A DNA stretch of 18,370 bases from Terrimonas sp964445775 (GTDB lineage: Bacteria; Bacteroidota; Bacteroidia; Chitinophagales; Chitinophagaceae), in NCBI GenBank assembly GCA_964445775.1, contig CAYUMH010000089.1, positions 1 to 18,370 on the forward strand, written 5' to 3'. Position numbers and translations under genes: made by a program. A model generated the notes under the pieces. The model was not told where the DNA came from. It worked only from the letters and a program-made list of their open reading frames with translations, and made no database searches. Shown here piece after piece: positions 1-7,721 of the stretch (its first letter is position 1; every line of letters begins with the position of its first letter).

Positions 1-666
1 TAAAACGGTCAGTCCTTCGGCGCAGCTAAAAGGATGGTGGGAAAAAATAAGTACTTTCTCCCCTTTCTTTTCTGCTTTTTTTAAAACCTGTTCCAGCCAT
101 TGTACCTGTTTACTACTGATACCGCCGTTATAATCCGTTGCATTTTTGCCATTATTTGCTTTGATAACCGCAAACATATCCGTTAACTCTTTTTCTTTCC
201 AGCTGCCGGCAACATTGGCATAGGAAGCCACTTCATTGGTGTTCAGGAAAACAAAACGCCATTTCTTTTTTTTAAAACTGTAGTACTCATGGGGCATACC
301 CAGCTTTTTATATAACGCTTCGTTGTTGGTCACCCCGCTGTAATCGTGGTTGCCAGTTACATGATGCACTGTATGGTCCAGCCTTTTCAGCGACTGTAGT
401 ACCGTATCCAGGTCCTTCGGGTCTTTATCCACTATATCGCCCAGGCTAATGGTAAACTGCACCTGTTGCCGGTTCAGCTCGTTTACACTGCTATCCAGTT
501 TGGCAATAGAACCCCGGTAAAAACGGCTTCCCCTGGTATTTTGATCACCATATTGTATATCGGCAATTAACCCGAACCTGACGAGGGGTTTATTAGGTTG
601 ACAGAAACCTGTTACTGTATTGAACAGAATACTGATAACAATAAGAACTTTACTAAAAGATTTCAT
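1..666 (-). CDS. Exported ADP-ribose/CDP-alcohol diphosphatase-like metallophosphoesterase, 3'-truncated by the window edge
   Basis: The reading frame is open from an ATG at 666 to base 1 (222 codons), so the C-terminus lies outside the window. Residues 1-22 form a signal peptide (K2, K6, a hydrophobic VLIVISILF core, then cysteine and Gln), so the enzyme is probably periplasmic or surface-exposed. Calcineurin-type metallophosphoesterase motifs are present: D36-x-Q38, G76-D77, G105-N106-H107-D108, and S-H-H-P at 209-212. The D-x-Q in place of the usual D-x-H, the YNGGISxxQ..WL block before the SHHP motif, and the spacing resemble the Mn-dependent ADP-ribose/CDP-alcohol diphosphatase (ADPRM) group, which hydrolyses the pyrophosphate of ADP-ribose, CDP-choline and similar compounds. 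The final GHxH motif expected further on is not in view. It lies 79 bp after the Imm26-like gene in the same direction; no clear promoter was seen in that gap. The superfamily is near certain, the substrate is inferred. Confidence 0.85.
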   Translation of the reverse strand, partial: MKSFSKVLIVISILFNTVTGFCQPNKPLVRFGLIADIQYGDQNTRGSRFYRGSIAKLDSSVNELNRQQVQFTISLGDIVDKDPKDLDTVLQSLKRLDHTVHHVTGNHDYSGVTNNEALYKKLGMPHEYYSFKKKKWRFVFLNTNEVASYANVAGSWKEKELTDMFAVIKANNGKNATDYNGGISSKQVQWLEQVLKKAEKKGEKVLIFSHHPFSCAEGLTVL

Positions 667-745
667 ATACTAACAGATAGGCTTATATAAAATTATACGG
701 CTGTAAAATAAATGGTAGGCGTTTCTATCAATTCCCCGCTCAGAC

Positions 746-1543
746 TTATCGGAACAATTGTTTAATGGTATCCTGTATATCAAAAATATCACTAACCGTA
801 TACAGGCCCACCGGTTTTTCAAGCTGTTTATTGGATGGAGGCTCGCTTACACAGGCTGACACCAGGGTAACCTGGTTGGCCAGGTCTGGTAAAAACTTTA
901 AACCGCTTACAGAATACATTTCTATCCTCTCTACACCGTCGTTATATTTAGCGCCTTTAGCCGTTAAGCCCTGTAGTTCAGCCATAGCCGGCACCTGGCT
1001 AAAAACACCATTATAAAATTCTATCACCGGGCTTTCATTTGGCCGGGCCAGCCGGTGAATATAGGCTGCATAAAACTTTTTGTCCAGTTGAATAGCGATA
1101 ACATCCTTAGCCCGGTAAAAACTAATGCTGTCAGGCATACCCGGTTTACGTTTCAGCGGCTCCGGCGCTGAGGAAATAAAAGTTTTGATCTCCTTCGACT
1201 TCCGGAAAAAATCATCACTTAGCACCACCCCGTCATTCAGTTCGTCAATGGCCTTGATAGCTTTTGCCGTAATCTCCTTATGTACAAAACCATATTTATG
1301 CAACAATATGGCTAAGGCCAGGATGGTTTTTTGCCTGTAAATGGGAGTTGCAGTTTCGTCACCTGCTTCCAATACACAGTTCCATCTTAACAGTAAAGGT
1401 GTGAGTACTTTTTTTGCCAGGCTATCCGGCTTTTCATTTTTGTAAACGGCCATAACATAGGCCGTAAGCCTGGCCAGGTCTTCATCTATGGATTGAACCA
1501 GGTGCTGGGCAGCCAGTTTATCCAGTGCTTGCTGATGTGTCAT
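746..1543 (-). CDS. Imm26-like domain protein (putative immunity protein)
   Basis: A 265-residue soluble protein with no signal peptide or membrane segment. Residues 1-125 are predominantly helical and unrecognised. Residues about 140-230 are strand-rich and contain a pattern FYRAKDVIAIQLD...FYAAYIHRL...PVIEFYNGVF that resembles the Imm26 family of all-beta immunity proteins (the typical 'GD-hydrophobic-AI-L' opening strand, then an 'FY' strand). The C-terminal 30 residues include a conserved-looking GLYTVSDIFDIQDTI segment. Imm26 proteins are predicted to neutralise toxin domains of polymorphic toxin systems; no toxin is found here. The ATG at 1541-1543 follows a 78-bp spacer after the zinc-ribbon gene. 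No TAnnTTTG promoter is visible in that spacer, so co-transcription with the upstream genes is possible. The gene call is secure; the Imm26 assignment is from memory of the family pattern and is moderate. Confidence 0.8.
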   Translation of the reverse strand: MTHQQALDKLAAQHLVQSIDEDLARLTAYVMAVYKNEKPDSLAKKVLTPLLLRWNCVLEAGDETATPIYRQKTILALAILLHKYGFVHKEITAKAIKAIDELNDGVVLSDDFFRKSKEIKTFISSAPEPLKRKPGMPDSISFYRAKDVIAIQLDKKFYAAYIHRLARPNESPVIEFYNGVFSQVPAMAELQGLTAKGAKYNDGVERIEMYSVSGLKFLPDLANQVTLVSACVSEPPSNKQLEKPVGLYTVSDIFDIQDTIKQLFR

Positions 1544-1621
1544 AAGTTATTATTTTCAAAAGGTTATTTATCAAGCAATACAAATCAGTATCCAGTTATT
1601 TTTCGCTCCGCTTCCAAAACC

Positions 1622-2281
1622 TCACTTTCTGAAAAATTTAATCTGCTCCAGTCTTAACAGGGCCTGGTCGTAGGTATAATCATTTTTACTCAGGGATTCA
1701 ACATAGGCATAGTTCCCAAATTTTGTTTCTTTTGCACCAGTCCCGGGTGAGATCAGGTTTAGTTCATTACAATGATTACACCTTCCTATATACCAGCTAT
1801 ATTCAGGAATACCTTCCTCAAATTTTAGTATATGCGTTTCCAGTTCATCCCCGCATTTTGTACAAGGTTGTTTAAGGGTTTTAACAATTCTTTCCGGCCT
1901 TAACAATCTTTGCAGTTTCATTAGCATAACTAAAAAGGGATCATACAACCACGCGTTAAGGATATCATTTATCTCTGTACCGGTGATCGCCGCCAGTTCA
2001 TACATTAAATCACAAATAAATTCTCTTTCTTCCCTATCGAAATCTGACTTTTTAAGCTGCCTGAACTCTTTTCTTAATAATCTTTTAAACTGCCTTGCCG
2101 AATAATTTCTCTCTACTCCTCCGATTGCCCTATCAGCACATGCATTGAAAAAAAACGACAGGTACCTGCAGGTTTCATCCGGGGACGGACTTAAGCCCCT
2201 GTCATTCCAGGCCTGCCATGAAAATTTATCCCGTTCCTTAAACGCCCTTAGCTTTTCTATTATCCGTGTATTTTTATCCAT
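1622..2281 (-). CDS. Hypothetical protein: DUF4844-like helical region fused to a zinc ribbon
   Basis: A 219-residue cytosolic protein. Residues about 35-115 are helical, with an acidic, Cys-containing stretch (FDREEREFICDLMYELAAI) followed by 'LNAWLYDP'. This pattern resembles the DUF4844 family, small uncharacterised bacterial proteins often met in Bacteroidota and near polymorphic-toxin immunity genes; the match is tentative. Residues 140-171 carry two C-x2-C knuckles (C140/C143 and C168/C171), a clear four-cysteine zinc ribbon separated by a 24-residue loop rich in acidic residues. The tail (172-219) is unrecognised. Its ATG lies only 17 bp after the rhomboid stop codon, so the two are probably co-transcribed. 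A role in binding a partner protein or nucleic acid through the ribbon is conceivable but not shown. The gene is real by length, codon use and context; its function is unknown. Confidence 0.8.
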   Translation of the reverse strand: MDKNTRIIEKLRAFKERDKFSWQAWNDRGLSPSPDETCRYLSFFFNACADRAIGGVERNYSARQFKRLLRKEFRQLKKSDFDREEREFICDLMYELAAITGTEINDILNAWLYDPFLVMLMKLQRLLRPERIVKTLKQPCTKCGDELETHILKFEEGIPEYSWYIGRCNHCNELNLISPGTGAKETKFGNYAYVESLSKNDYTYDQALLRLEQIKFFRK

Positions 2282-2298
2282 ATATCTATGCCGACTGC

Positions 2299-3144
2299 TT
2301 AACGAACCGTTTTTGAATATTCCTCGAGTTTTTCTTTTTCTTTTTTACTCAGGCTGCCCATACCCTTCCGGCTTATCTTATCCAGGATAGCATCAATTTC
2401 CTGCTGCCGGCTCTTCCTGGTTTCATTATACCGGTGATCTATCGAATAATGATTTTTATGAGTCTTAAAATAAAAATTGTCAACCAATAAAATATGCGGC
2501 CGGGTAATGATCAGGTAAATAAATATCAGTGTCGGGATGGCAATCAATAAAATGGTCAGGTAGTTTTCGCCAATAGCGGATGGCTCTATCAGTAAGGCCA
2601 CAGCCATACCCATCAATGCCCCGCCCAAATGAGCATCGTGACCTATATTATCCTTATCGGACCTGATACCATAAATGGAGAATGCAATATATAAAACCCC
2701 GTACAGCCAGGCCGGAATAGAAACCGGCAGGCCGAAAAAACCTATACCCATACCCGGGAATAAAGCTATTGAGGCAAAGATGATTCCACTCACGGCCCCC
2801 GATGCTCCCACCGCACTGTAATTGCCATGGTTGCGGTGTATATACAAGGATAGTAAATCACCCCCGATTAAACCCGCAAAATAGATGATCAGGAAATTCA
2901 AGCCTCCCAGACTATCTTCAATATGCCCGCTAAAAAGATATAAGCTTAACATATTAAAAATGAGGTGCGCCCAGCCAACATGTAAAAAGCCGGAAGTAAT
3001 GAGACGTTTATAGTCTTTTTTAACCAGTATACTGTCCACTTCAAACTTATAACCATCAAAAAATGCCTGGTTGGTAAAGCCCCTGTAAGAAATGGCAATA
3101 TTGGCAATGATCAGTATAAGTCCTAAAATGCTGGTATCAGTCAT
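2299..3144 (-). CDS. Rhomboid family intramembrane serine protease
   Basis: A 281-residue polytopic membrane protein that cleaves transmembrane helices within the lipid bilayer. The catalytic dyad is visible: Ser115 in G-A-S115-G and His172 in HDAH172LGGA, in separate transmembrane helices. The oxyanion/structural motif H60-x3-N64 in the preceding helix is also present. Around six helices can be drawn between residues 1 and 217. The C-terminal cytosolic tail (about 240-281) contains the IDAILDKISRKGMGSLSKKEKEKL block, a short conserved helical tail found at the C-terminus of Bacteroidetes rhomboids (DUF6576-like, from memory). The ATG at 3142-3144 places the first helix directly at the N-terminus. 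It is followed 17 bp later by the zinc-ribbon gene. The 177-bp spacer upstream has no good TAnnTTTG box, so its promoter is unresolved. The substrate is unknown; the neighbouring exported protein is only a positional candidate. Confidence 0.95.
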   Translation of the reverse strand: MTDTSILGLILIIANIAISYRGFTNQAFFDGYKFEVDSILVKKDYKRLITSGFLHVGWAHLIFNMLSLYLFSGHIEDSLGGLNFLIIYFAGLIGGDLLSLYIHRNHGNYSAVGASGAVSGIIFASIALFPGMGIGFFGLPVSIPAWLYGVLYIAFSIYGIRSDKDNIGHDAHLGGALMGMAVALLIEPSAIGENYLTILLIAIPTLIFIYLIITRPHILLVDNFYFKTHKNHYSIDHRYNETRKSRQQEIDAILDKISRKGMGSLSKKEKEKLEEYSKTVR

Positions 3145-3321
3145 TATATTGGTTGTTTAAGTTTTAGCCGTTTAGATAAACCAAGCATTAGCTCCAGGCT
3201 AAGACTTACTCCTTTTCCCGGATAATAGTTTCTCTCCTTCATTTAAAAGAGCGATTTGACAAGGTTTACAATTTATTGAAATGTAGAAATGGATTACATC
3301 ATTTTAAAAACCATTAGTCAA

Positions 3322-3945
3322 TTATATTGCCTTTCCCGATTCAATAGCAGTCGCTATCTCGTCATTATTTTTTGCCCAGGGAGATCCAAAGAAAACCAGG
3401 AAATACAATTTATCCTTTTTTTCAAAAAAATAGTACCTGGCAAAAAATAATTGCTGCCTACCTATTACAAAATTCAAAGCATTTCTCTTTACCTTTAAAC
3501 CGGCAATTGTTATTTCATCCCGCTTAAAAACTTTTGTTTCGTCCAATTCAACCCCTACTCTATTGTTAAGACGCCGGATCATCAGATTATTTCCATCGTC
3601 AAACACCTTATCCATAAATTTATCCACGCTTCCATTCTGAGCGACAGCTTCTTTAACGGTAATGGCTGACATGAGAATTGTTCTTTTAAGAGAATCCTGC
3701 AGATTAAAACAAACCTGCTGCCAGCCTTTCATGGTTTCCGTATCAAATGTCTCCTTTACAACCTTTTCACCTCTTTTACTAAGTGCATCAATTTGTAAAG
3801 AGTCCAGAGCTGTAAACCTGTCCGGCAGCGTAAAGGAAAGTCCAAGTTCAGGACAAGTTACCTGTTCGGCGATAACCCCGCCAGTAGTATAGGTTCCATA
3901 AATTAAACCGACCAATAATAAAAGACTTTTGCAAAAACCGATCAT
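3322..3945 (-). CDS. Small exported protein of unknown function (PsbP/DcrB-like fold suspected)
   Basis: A 207-residue protein starting at the ATG 3943-3945. The open frame extends three codons further to a TTG at 3954, but the ATG gives the better signal peptide (MIGFCKSLLLLVGLIYG, then a cleavage region near TTGG), so the ATG is preferred. The mature part begins with a 'CPELGLSFTLPDRF' segment and ends with paired beta strands (RQQLFFARYYFFEKKDKLYFLVFFG) followed by an amphipathic helix. This order, a 'GLSFxLP' start, a central helix, and 'YYF..DKLYFLVFF' strands before a final helix, is like PsbP/DcrB-type small secreted folds. Similar strand-helix ends occur in the modules of the large protein at the right end of this window. 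It starts 57 bp after the TPR-membrane gene on the same strand, so it may share the ATPase operon. No catalytic motif is recognisable. Function unknown. Confidence 0.8.
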   Translation of the reverse strand: MIGFCKSLLLLVGLIYGTYTTGGVIAEQVTCPELGLSFTLPDRFTALDSLQIDALSKRGEKVVKETFDTETMKGWQQVCFNLQDSLKRTILMSAITVKEAVAQNGSVDKFMDKVFDDGNNLMIRRLNNRVGVELDETKVFKRDEITIAGLKVKRNALNFVIGRQQLFFARYYFFEKKDKLYFLVFFGSPWAKNNDEIATAIESGKAI

Positions 3946-4002
3946 ATCCAACAATTTAATCTTCGAATAAATTAAACGATATTTTGAACATCGACAATAT
4001 CA

Positions 4003-5259
4003 TCATTGGTTATCCTCCTTTATAAGCATATAATTGGCTACCCATTGAAAGCCCACAAACCCGATAATAAAAATGGAACTCATCATATTAAACATTTCGC
4101 CGGTGGAGAACGTGAGCCCGATGGCTATTAATCCCACAACTGCCAGGGCAATGCTATAGATCAAAAGTGCATTTTTGTTTTTTGAAGGCGCAAACATTGT
4201 ACCCAGGGGCAACATCATGGCAAAACCAAATAAAGCGATCGTAAGCATTTTTTCATCTGCCAGGGCAAAATATAATATGGCGCCTGCCACAAATATACCC
4301 AGGCTTACCGCAACAAAACCGGAGCTTAGCTTTTCTTTTTTATCAAGTAATAGCTGCCCGTATTTATTGAACCGCAGGAATAAATTACTGATGGGACCAA
4401 TGATCCAGGTAGAGAATGCAATGATCGCCAGGGCAATGATCAAAGGCGTCAGGTAAGGCTGCAGCGTTGCGTTGTTTTTAGCAAGCATATTTAATCCCCT
4501 GAAACCAAGATAAAACCCAATGATCACCGCCCATTGGTATTTAGCCGTCAGGTTACCCATCCAGAAAGCATATTTCAGGAAGAGACGGTAAACCGGGTTA
4601 GCGGCTTTTATTGCCTGTAACATACCGGCCTGGGCATATTCATAGTCCGGCTTATTGGCAAGCGCTTCTTTAAAATGTATCAATGCTTTTTTATGGTCAC
4701 CTTTCTCAAGCAACCCCCAACCATAATTAGTATGGGTGTAAGCATTGTTAGGGTCCTCTCTTAAAGCATCTTCAATGGTGACAAAAGACTCCTCTTTCCT
4801 GTTCAGCTTATTTAAAGCAGTGCTGCGGGCATTGAGCGCCAGGAGGTTTTCCGGGTCAATTTCCAGGCCCTGGTTAGCTATCGCTAATGCTTCCGTAAAT
4901 TGTTTTCTTGCCAATTTAATATTAGCCAGCAAGGCAAAATAATCTGCATCGTAGGGGTCTAATGTAATAGACTGCTGTATAAACTGCTCTGCTTCGTTTA
5001 ATTTATTCTCCTGGGCAGCAATACGCGACTTAATGTAAAATAACCAGGCGGAGTCGGGAGACAACCCTATCGCATCATCAATAATAAGATTTGCTTTATC
5101 ATATTTGCCTTGCTGCAGGTTTACTTCTGCCAGTAAGGACAGGAAATGAATATTGTGCGCATCCCCGGCAAGCAGGTCAGCAATAATTTTTTCTGCCTCT
5201 GCAAACTTCTTCTGCTGGATCAGTATTTCAACTTTTGATATCCTGTGGTCTACGTGCAT
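4003..5259 (-). CDS. TPR protein with C-terminal multi-pass membrane domain
   Basis: A 418-residue protein in two halves. Residues 1-220 hold about six tetratricopeptide repeats, recognisable from the recurring pattern of small/aromatic residues and Pro at repeat ends (for example '..GKYDKANLIIDDAIGLSPDS', 'KLNEAEQFIQQSITLDPYD', 'KALIHFKEALANKPD'). Residues 240-412 contain about six hydrophobic segments (roughly 242-259, 270-294, 312-333, 338-356, 363-383, 392-412), with a charged loop near 300-311. There is no signal peptide, so the TPR half should be cytosolic. The ATG lies one base after the stop of the TPR-AAA ATPase gene, which strongly suggests translational coupling. Since TPRs bind proteins, the simplest inference is that this protein tethers the ATPase or its substrates to the inner membrane. 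The membrane half was not recognised as a known family. Gene and architecture are secure; role is inference. Confidence 0.9.
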   Translation of the reverse strand: MHVDHRISKVEILIQQKKFAEAEKIIADLLAGDAHNIHFLSLLAEVNLQQGKYDKANLIIDDAIGLSPDSAWLFYIKSRIAAQENKLNEAEQFIQQSITLDPYDADYFALLANIKLARKQFTEALAIANQGLEIDPENLLALNARSTALNKLNRKEESFVTIEDALREDPNNAYTHTNYGWGLLEKGDHKKALIHFKEALANKPDYEYAQAGMLQAIKAANPVYRLFLKYAFWMGNLTAKYQWAVIIGFYLGFRGLNMLAKNNATLQPYLTPLIIALAIIAFSTWIIGPISNLFLRFNKYGQLLLDKKEKLSSGFVAVSLGIFVAGAILYFALADEKMLTIALFGFAMMLPLGTMFAPSKNKNALLIYSIALAVVGLIAIGLTFSTGEMFNMMSSIFIIGFVGFQWVANYMLIKEDNQ

Positions 5260-5260
5260 G

Positions 5261-6571
5261 TTATTTTTTAATTTTCAAATAGTTTAAAATATCGTCATAC
5301 AATCCTGAATCATTTGCAAACATGGCAAAATTCTTAGCCGTTGCAAACCACTCCTGTGTACTGGGCCTGTGTTTTTTTATAGCACCCAGCAAATCGCCGG
5401 TTTCCAGTGGCCGGGGAATACCATCTGCAAAAGAAGACTCCAGCTTTTCTTCAATCGCAATATCAATGATGGCATCAATATCTGCCCCCGAATAGTTTTC
5501 GGTCTTTTTGGCAACGCCCCTTACATCAATTGTACCGGTTGGTTTATTATGGAGTTTGAGTTTTAAAATGGACTCTCTTGTATTCATATCGGGTGGTGGT
5601 ACAAATACAATCCGGTCAAATCTCCCAGGCCGCCTGAACGCCGGGTCCAGGTTCCAGGGTGTATTGGTAGCGCCGATGATCAGTACCCCTTCATTCACAC
5701 TGTCAATGCCATCCAGCTCCTGTAAAAACTGGTTGATCAAATGCCGGCTGCTGGACTGTTTCATGTCGCTCCTGCTGGCTCCCAGCGCATCTATCTCATC
5801 AATGAACAATACACAGGGTGTGTTCTGCCGGGCCAGCTCAAACATTTCATGCAGGTTCTTTTCACTGTTACCTACCCACATATCCAGGATATCGTTTAAC
5901 CCTACACTGATGAATTTTGCATTTACCTGCCCGGCTGTGGCTTTAGCAATAAATGTTTTACCGCAGCCCGGGGGGCCGTACAGCAAAATACCCCCACCCG
6001 TTTTTTTACCATAGGCCTTATACAATTCGGGGTGAAGCAGGGGCTTAATAATTTTCAGGTCAATTTCTTTTTTTACGGCTTCCATGCCACCCACATGGCT
6101 GAAATTGATATCCGGCTTCTGTAAAAAACGTGCATCTGATATCTCCTCCTCTTCCTCCTCCACCGGGTTAAAACTCCGCTGGCGTAACTGGCTATCCAGC
6201 TCTTCATCAAAATAAGCCGGGTCAATGGCCAGTGCTTTTTTATACGCTTCAATGGCTTTACCCGTTTCGTTTTCCTTTAAAAGCCCTTTAGCATATAAGG
6301 TAAATACTGCAATATCATGGGTGCCGTTCTCAATGATCTCTTCCAAGATCACATTACAGGCGGAGTAACTGCCTTTTTTAAAGAACACGGTTGCCAGCCC
6401 TATTTTGGGTTTAATATCACGGGTAAGTTTAAGTAAGGCGGCATACTCGGCTTCCGCTTCTTCCAACCTGTTCCCGTTTAATAAAGTATCAGCTAGTAAC
6501 TGTCTTAAAGGTGTGTTTTCTGGGGAGTGTTTCAATGCCTCCCGTAAACTGTCAATGGTATTATCGTTCAT
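5261..6571 (-). CDS. TPR-containing classical AAA+ ATPase (Cdc48/Vps4/FtsH-like ATPase module, no protease)
   Basis: A 436-residue cytosolic ATPase. Residues 1-125 form about three TPR-like helical repeats; 137-143 is a run of glutamates acting as a linker; 155-390 is one classical AAA domain. Visible motifs are the VGG entry (160-162), Walker A GPPGCGKT (199-206), a pore-loop-like M-W-V-G (231-234), Walker B LFIDEID (255-261), sensor 1 A-T-N (301-303), and the second region of homology with arginine-finger candidates R314 and R317 in RRPGRFDR. The small domain contains the YSGADI sequence typical of classical AAA proteins. There is no zinc-protease domain, so it is not FtsH; it most resembles single-ring remodelling ATPases that thread or unfold proteins. 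The last 40 residues (after HRPSTQEWF) form an unusual aromatic helix. A promoter lies 44 bp upstream and the TPR-membrane gene follows after 1 bp. Substrate unknown. Confidence 0.93.
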   Translation of the reverse strand: MNDNTIDSLREALKHSPENTPLRQLLADTLLNGNRLEEAEAEYAALLKLTRDIKPKIGLATVFFKKGSYSACNVILEEIIENGTHDIAVFTLYAKGLLKENETGKAIEAYKKALAIDPAYFDEELDSQLRQRSFNPVEEEEEEISDARFLQKPDINFSHVGGMEAVKKEIDLKIIKPLLHPELYKAYGKKTGGGILLYGPPGCGKTFIAKATAGQVNAKFISVGLNDILDMWVGNSEKNLHEMFELARQNTPCVLFIDEIDALGASRSDMKQSSSRHLINQFLQELDGIDSVNEGVLIIGATNTPWNLDPAFRRPGRFDRIVFVPPPDMNTRESILKLKLHNKPTGTIDVRGVAKKTENYSGADIDAIIDIAIEEKLESSFADGIPRPLETGDLLGAIKKHRPSTQEWFATAKNFAMFANDSGLYDDILNYLKIKK

Positions 6572-6927
6572 AACTTCAATATGACTGAATTTTCGGTTAA
6601 AATTACAGCCAACTCAAATATAGATGCAAGCGGCTGAATAGCCAAGTTTTGTATTATGCCATACAATGCTTTAACATATAATGATGGTATCAAATAAAGT
6701 TCAGTATTGAAAGGAAGAGTGAAAATAAACTGACAAAAGGTCCAATGTTAATGAAAGAAAAACAAAGCATTAATCACTTCATTGCACCTAACGCTATTAA
6801 GAATTATCCTGCTATACAGGACATCGCACCAAAAAACCGGACAAATACCATAGGAACTATCAGTATCCGTAACTAAAGTTTTTCTCCCTGACAAGGAGAG
6901 GTATATGTTACACTACTCATCCAAATA
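6572..6927. other. AT-rich spacer between the AAA ATPase and SUFU genes
   Basis: This 356-bp gap holds the ATPase promoter (6615-6645) and otherwise no convincing gene. One plus-strand open frame (6751-6876, ATG to TAA, 41 codons) has no nearby promoter box or ribosome-binding signal; its start is MKEKQSINHF and no family is recognised. A short hairpin (TCTCC at 6883-6887 pairing with GGAGA at 6895-6899, 7-nt loop) follows it but lacks a T-run on either strand, so it is not called a terminator. The spacer could contain a decayed gene. Confidence 0.4.
6615..6645 (-). promoter_or_regulatory. Bacteroidetes-type promoter of the TPR-AAA operon
   Basis: On the minus strand the -33 box TTG (6645-6643) is followed after exactly 20 bases by TATATTTG (6622-6615), a perfect match to the Bacteroidetes -7 consensus TAnnTTTG. 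Transcription should start near 6608, giving a leader of about 37 nt before the ATG at 6571. It probably drives the ATPase, the TPR-membrane gene and perhaps the exported-protein gene. Confidence 0.6.
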
Positions 6928-7575
6928 TTATTTCCTTTTCAAATCAGTAATTAATAATCCATTCGTTTGCCTTAGCTTTTCAAGTAACTTTTCTGTCTCC
7001 GAGGTTTTAGGATTTTGTTTCAATTGCTCATATTCACTGGTTGTAAGGCCTACCATTTGTAAAAAACTTACTTCGCCATGCGGGGTATTTATTTTACCCA
7101 ATTCCGGATCTGTTACAAAAGCTAATGCGGTTATATCCGTATCATAATCTAACCTTATAGGACCGTTAGCAGGAATAAAATGAAATTCTTCGAACCATTT
7201 ACCCGATTTAAAAACATATTTGGCCAGGTTTTGAAGCAGGTTGCAGGCCCAGTGCAAATTATCCTCCTCCGTTTCTTTTTTTAACCGGAATGTGAGTTCA
7301 AATCCATACTTGCTAAATTCCGCACCGGCCTGTTCTTCGTCGTAATAAAGTTGAGAAAAACCATAGGTAACATAATGAAAATGGTCGGCTTGTTTTTTGC
7401 TCTCATACACACTAATACCATCTAGCGGATCTTCGCCACCAATGGCATAATGTAAAACCGGTGCAAAATGTTTGGGCTCCTGGTCGGGATAAATTTTTAT
7501 TAATTCTTTATCAATAGCTTCCCAGCCCACTGTATCTTCTTCGGTAAACTGTTTTTTGTATTCTTCTTTGTTCAT
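6928..7575 (-). CDS. Suppressor of fused (SUFU) domain protein, probable immunity protein
   Basis: A 215-residue soluble protein that spans a complete bacterial SUFU domain. Hallmark blocks in order are GWEAID (17-22), YPDQEPKHF (29-37), GGEDPLDGISVY (46-57), HFHYVTYGFSQLY (65-77), the GFELTFRL strand (91-98), a W/L-rich helix LLQNLAKYVFKSG (113-125), and GEVSFLQMVGLT (167-178), followed by a terminal helix. In animals SUFU regulates Gli factors; bacterial members are predicted immunity proteins of polymorphic toxin systems (comparative-genomics inference in the literature). The length is normal for the bacterial family and nothing is missing. It is preceded by its own promoter (7616-7648) and no toxin gene is adjacent, so if it is an immunity protein it is an orphan here. 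Family assignment is strong; role is inferred from the family. Confidence 0.93.
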   Translation of the reverse strand: MNKEEYKKQFTEEDTVGWEAIDKELIKIYPDQEPKHFAPVLHYAIGGEDPLDGISVYESKKQADHFHYVTYGFSQLYYDEEQAGAEFSKYGFELTFRLKKETEEDNLHWACNLLQNLAKYVFKSGKWFEEFHFIPANGPIRLDYDTDITALAFVTDPELGKINTPHGEVSFLQMVGLTTSEYEQLKQNPKTSETEKLLEKLRQTNGLLITDLKRK

Positions 7576-7615
7576 CGTTGTTTGGTGTTTTTATAGTTTT
7601 TTTGAAAATAGTACT

Positions 7616-7648
7616 CAAATTTAAGTGTACATAAACCGAAAAAATCAA
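7616..7648 (-). promoter_or_regulatory. Bacteroidetes-type promoter of the SUFU gene
   Basis: On the minus strand TTG (7648-7646) precedes TAAATTTG (7623-7616), a perfect TAnnTTTG box, by 22 bases. This is within the usual 17-23 range. The expected start near 7609 gives a leader of about 34 nt to the ATG at 7575. Confidence 0.5.
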
Positions 7649-7721
7649 TTAATATGTACGAGGTTATAGAAAAAAAGAAAGAGAATCATGACAACTATGT
7701 AACGATAAACAAATGATAATA

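Noticed and set aside
3188..3202. Hairpin TTAGC-TCCAG-GCTAA upstream of the rhomboid gene
   Set aside because: Five base pairs without a T-run or any other supporting signal; could arise by chance.
5508..6014. 168-codon plus-strand open frame opposite the AAA ATPase
   Set aside because: Antisense to the conserved Walker and SRH region; a shadow of the strongly coding strand.
5261..6571. FtsH protease assignment for the AAA gene
   Set aside because: The ATPase core looks FtsH/Cdc48-like, but there is no N-terminal membrane anchor and no HExxH zinc-protease domain after the AAA module.
6751..6876. 41-codon plus-strand open frame between the AAA and SUFU genes
   Set aside because: No promoter box, no ribosome-binding signal and no recognisable family; possible decayed gene, so noted only in the spacer entry.
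6883..6899. Short hairpin TCTCC/GGAGA as a terminator of the SUFU gene
   Set aside because: Only 5 bp, and neither strand has a T-run after the stem.
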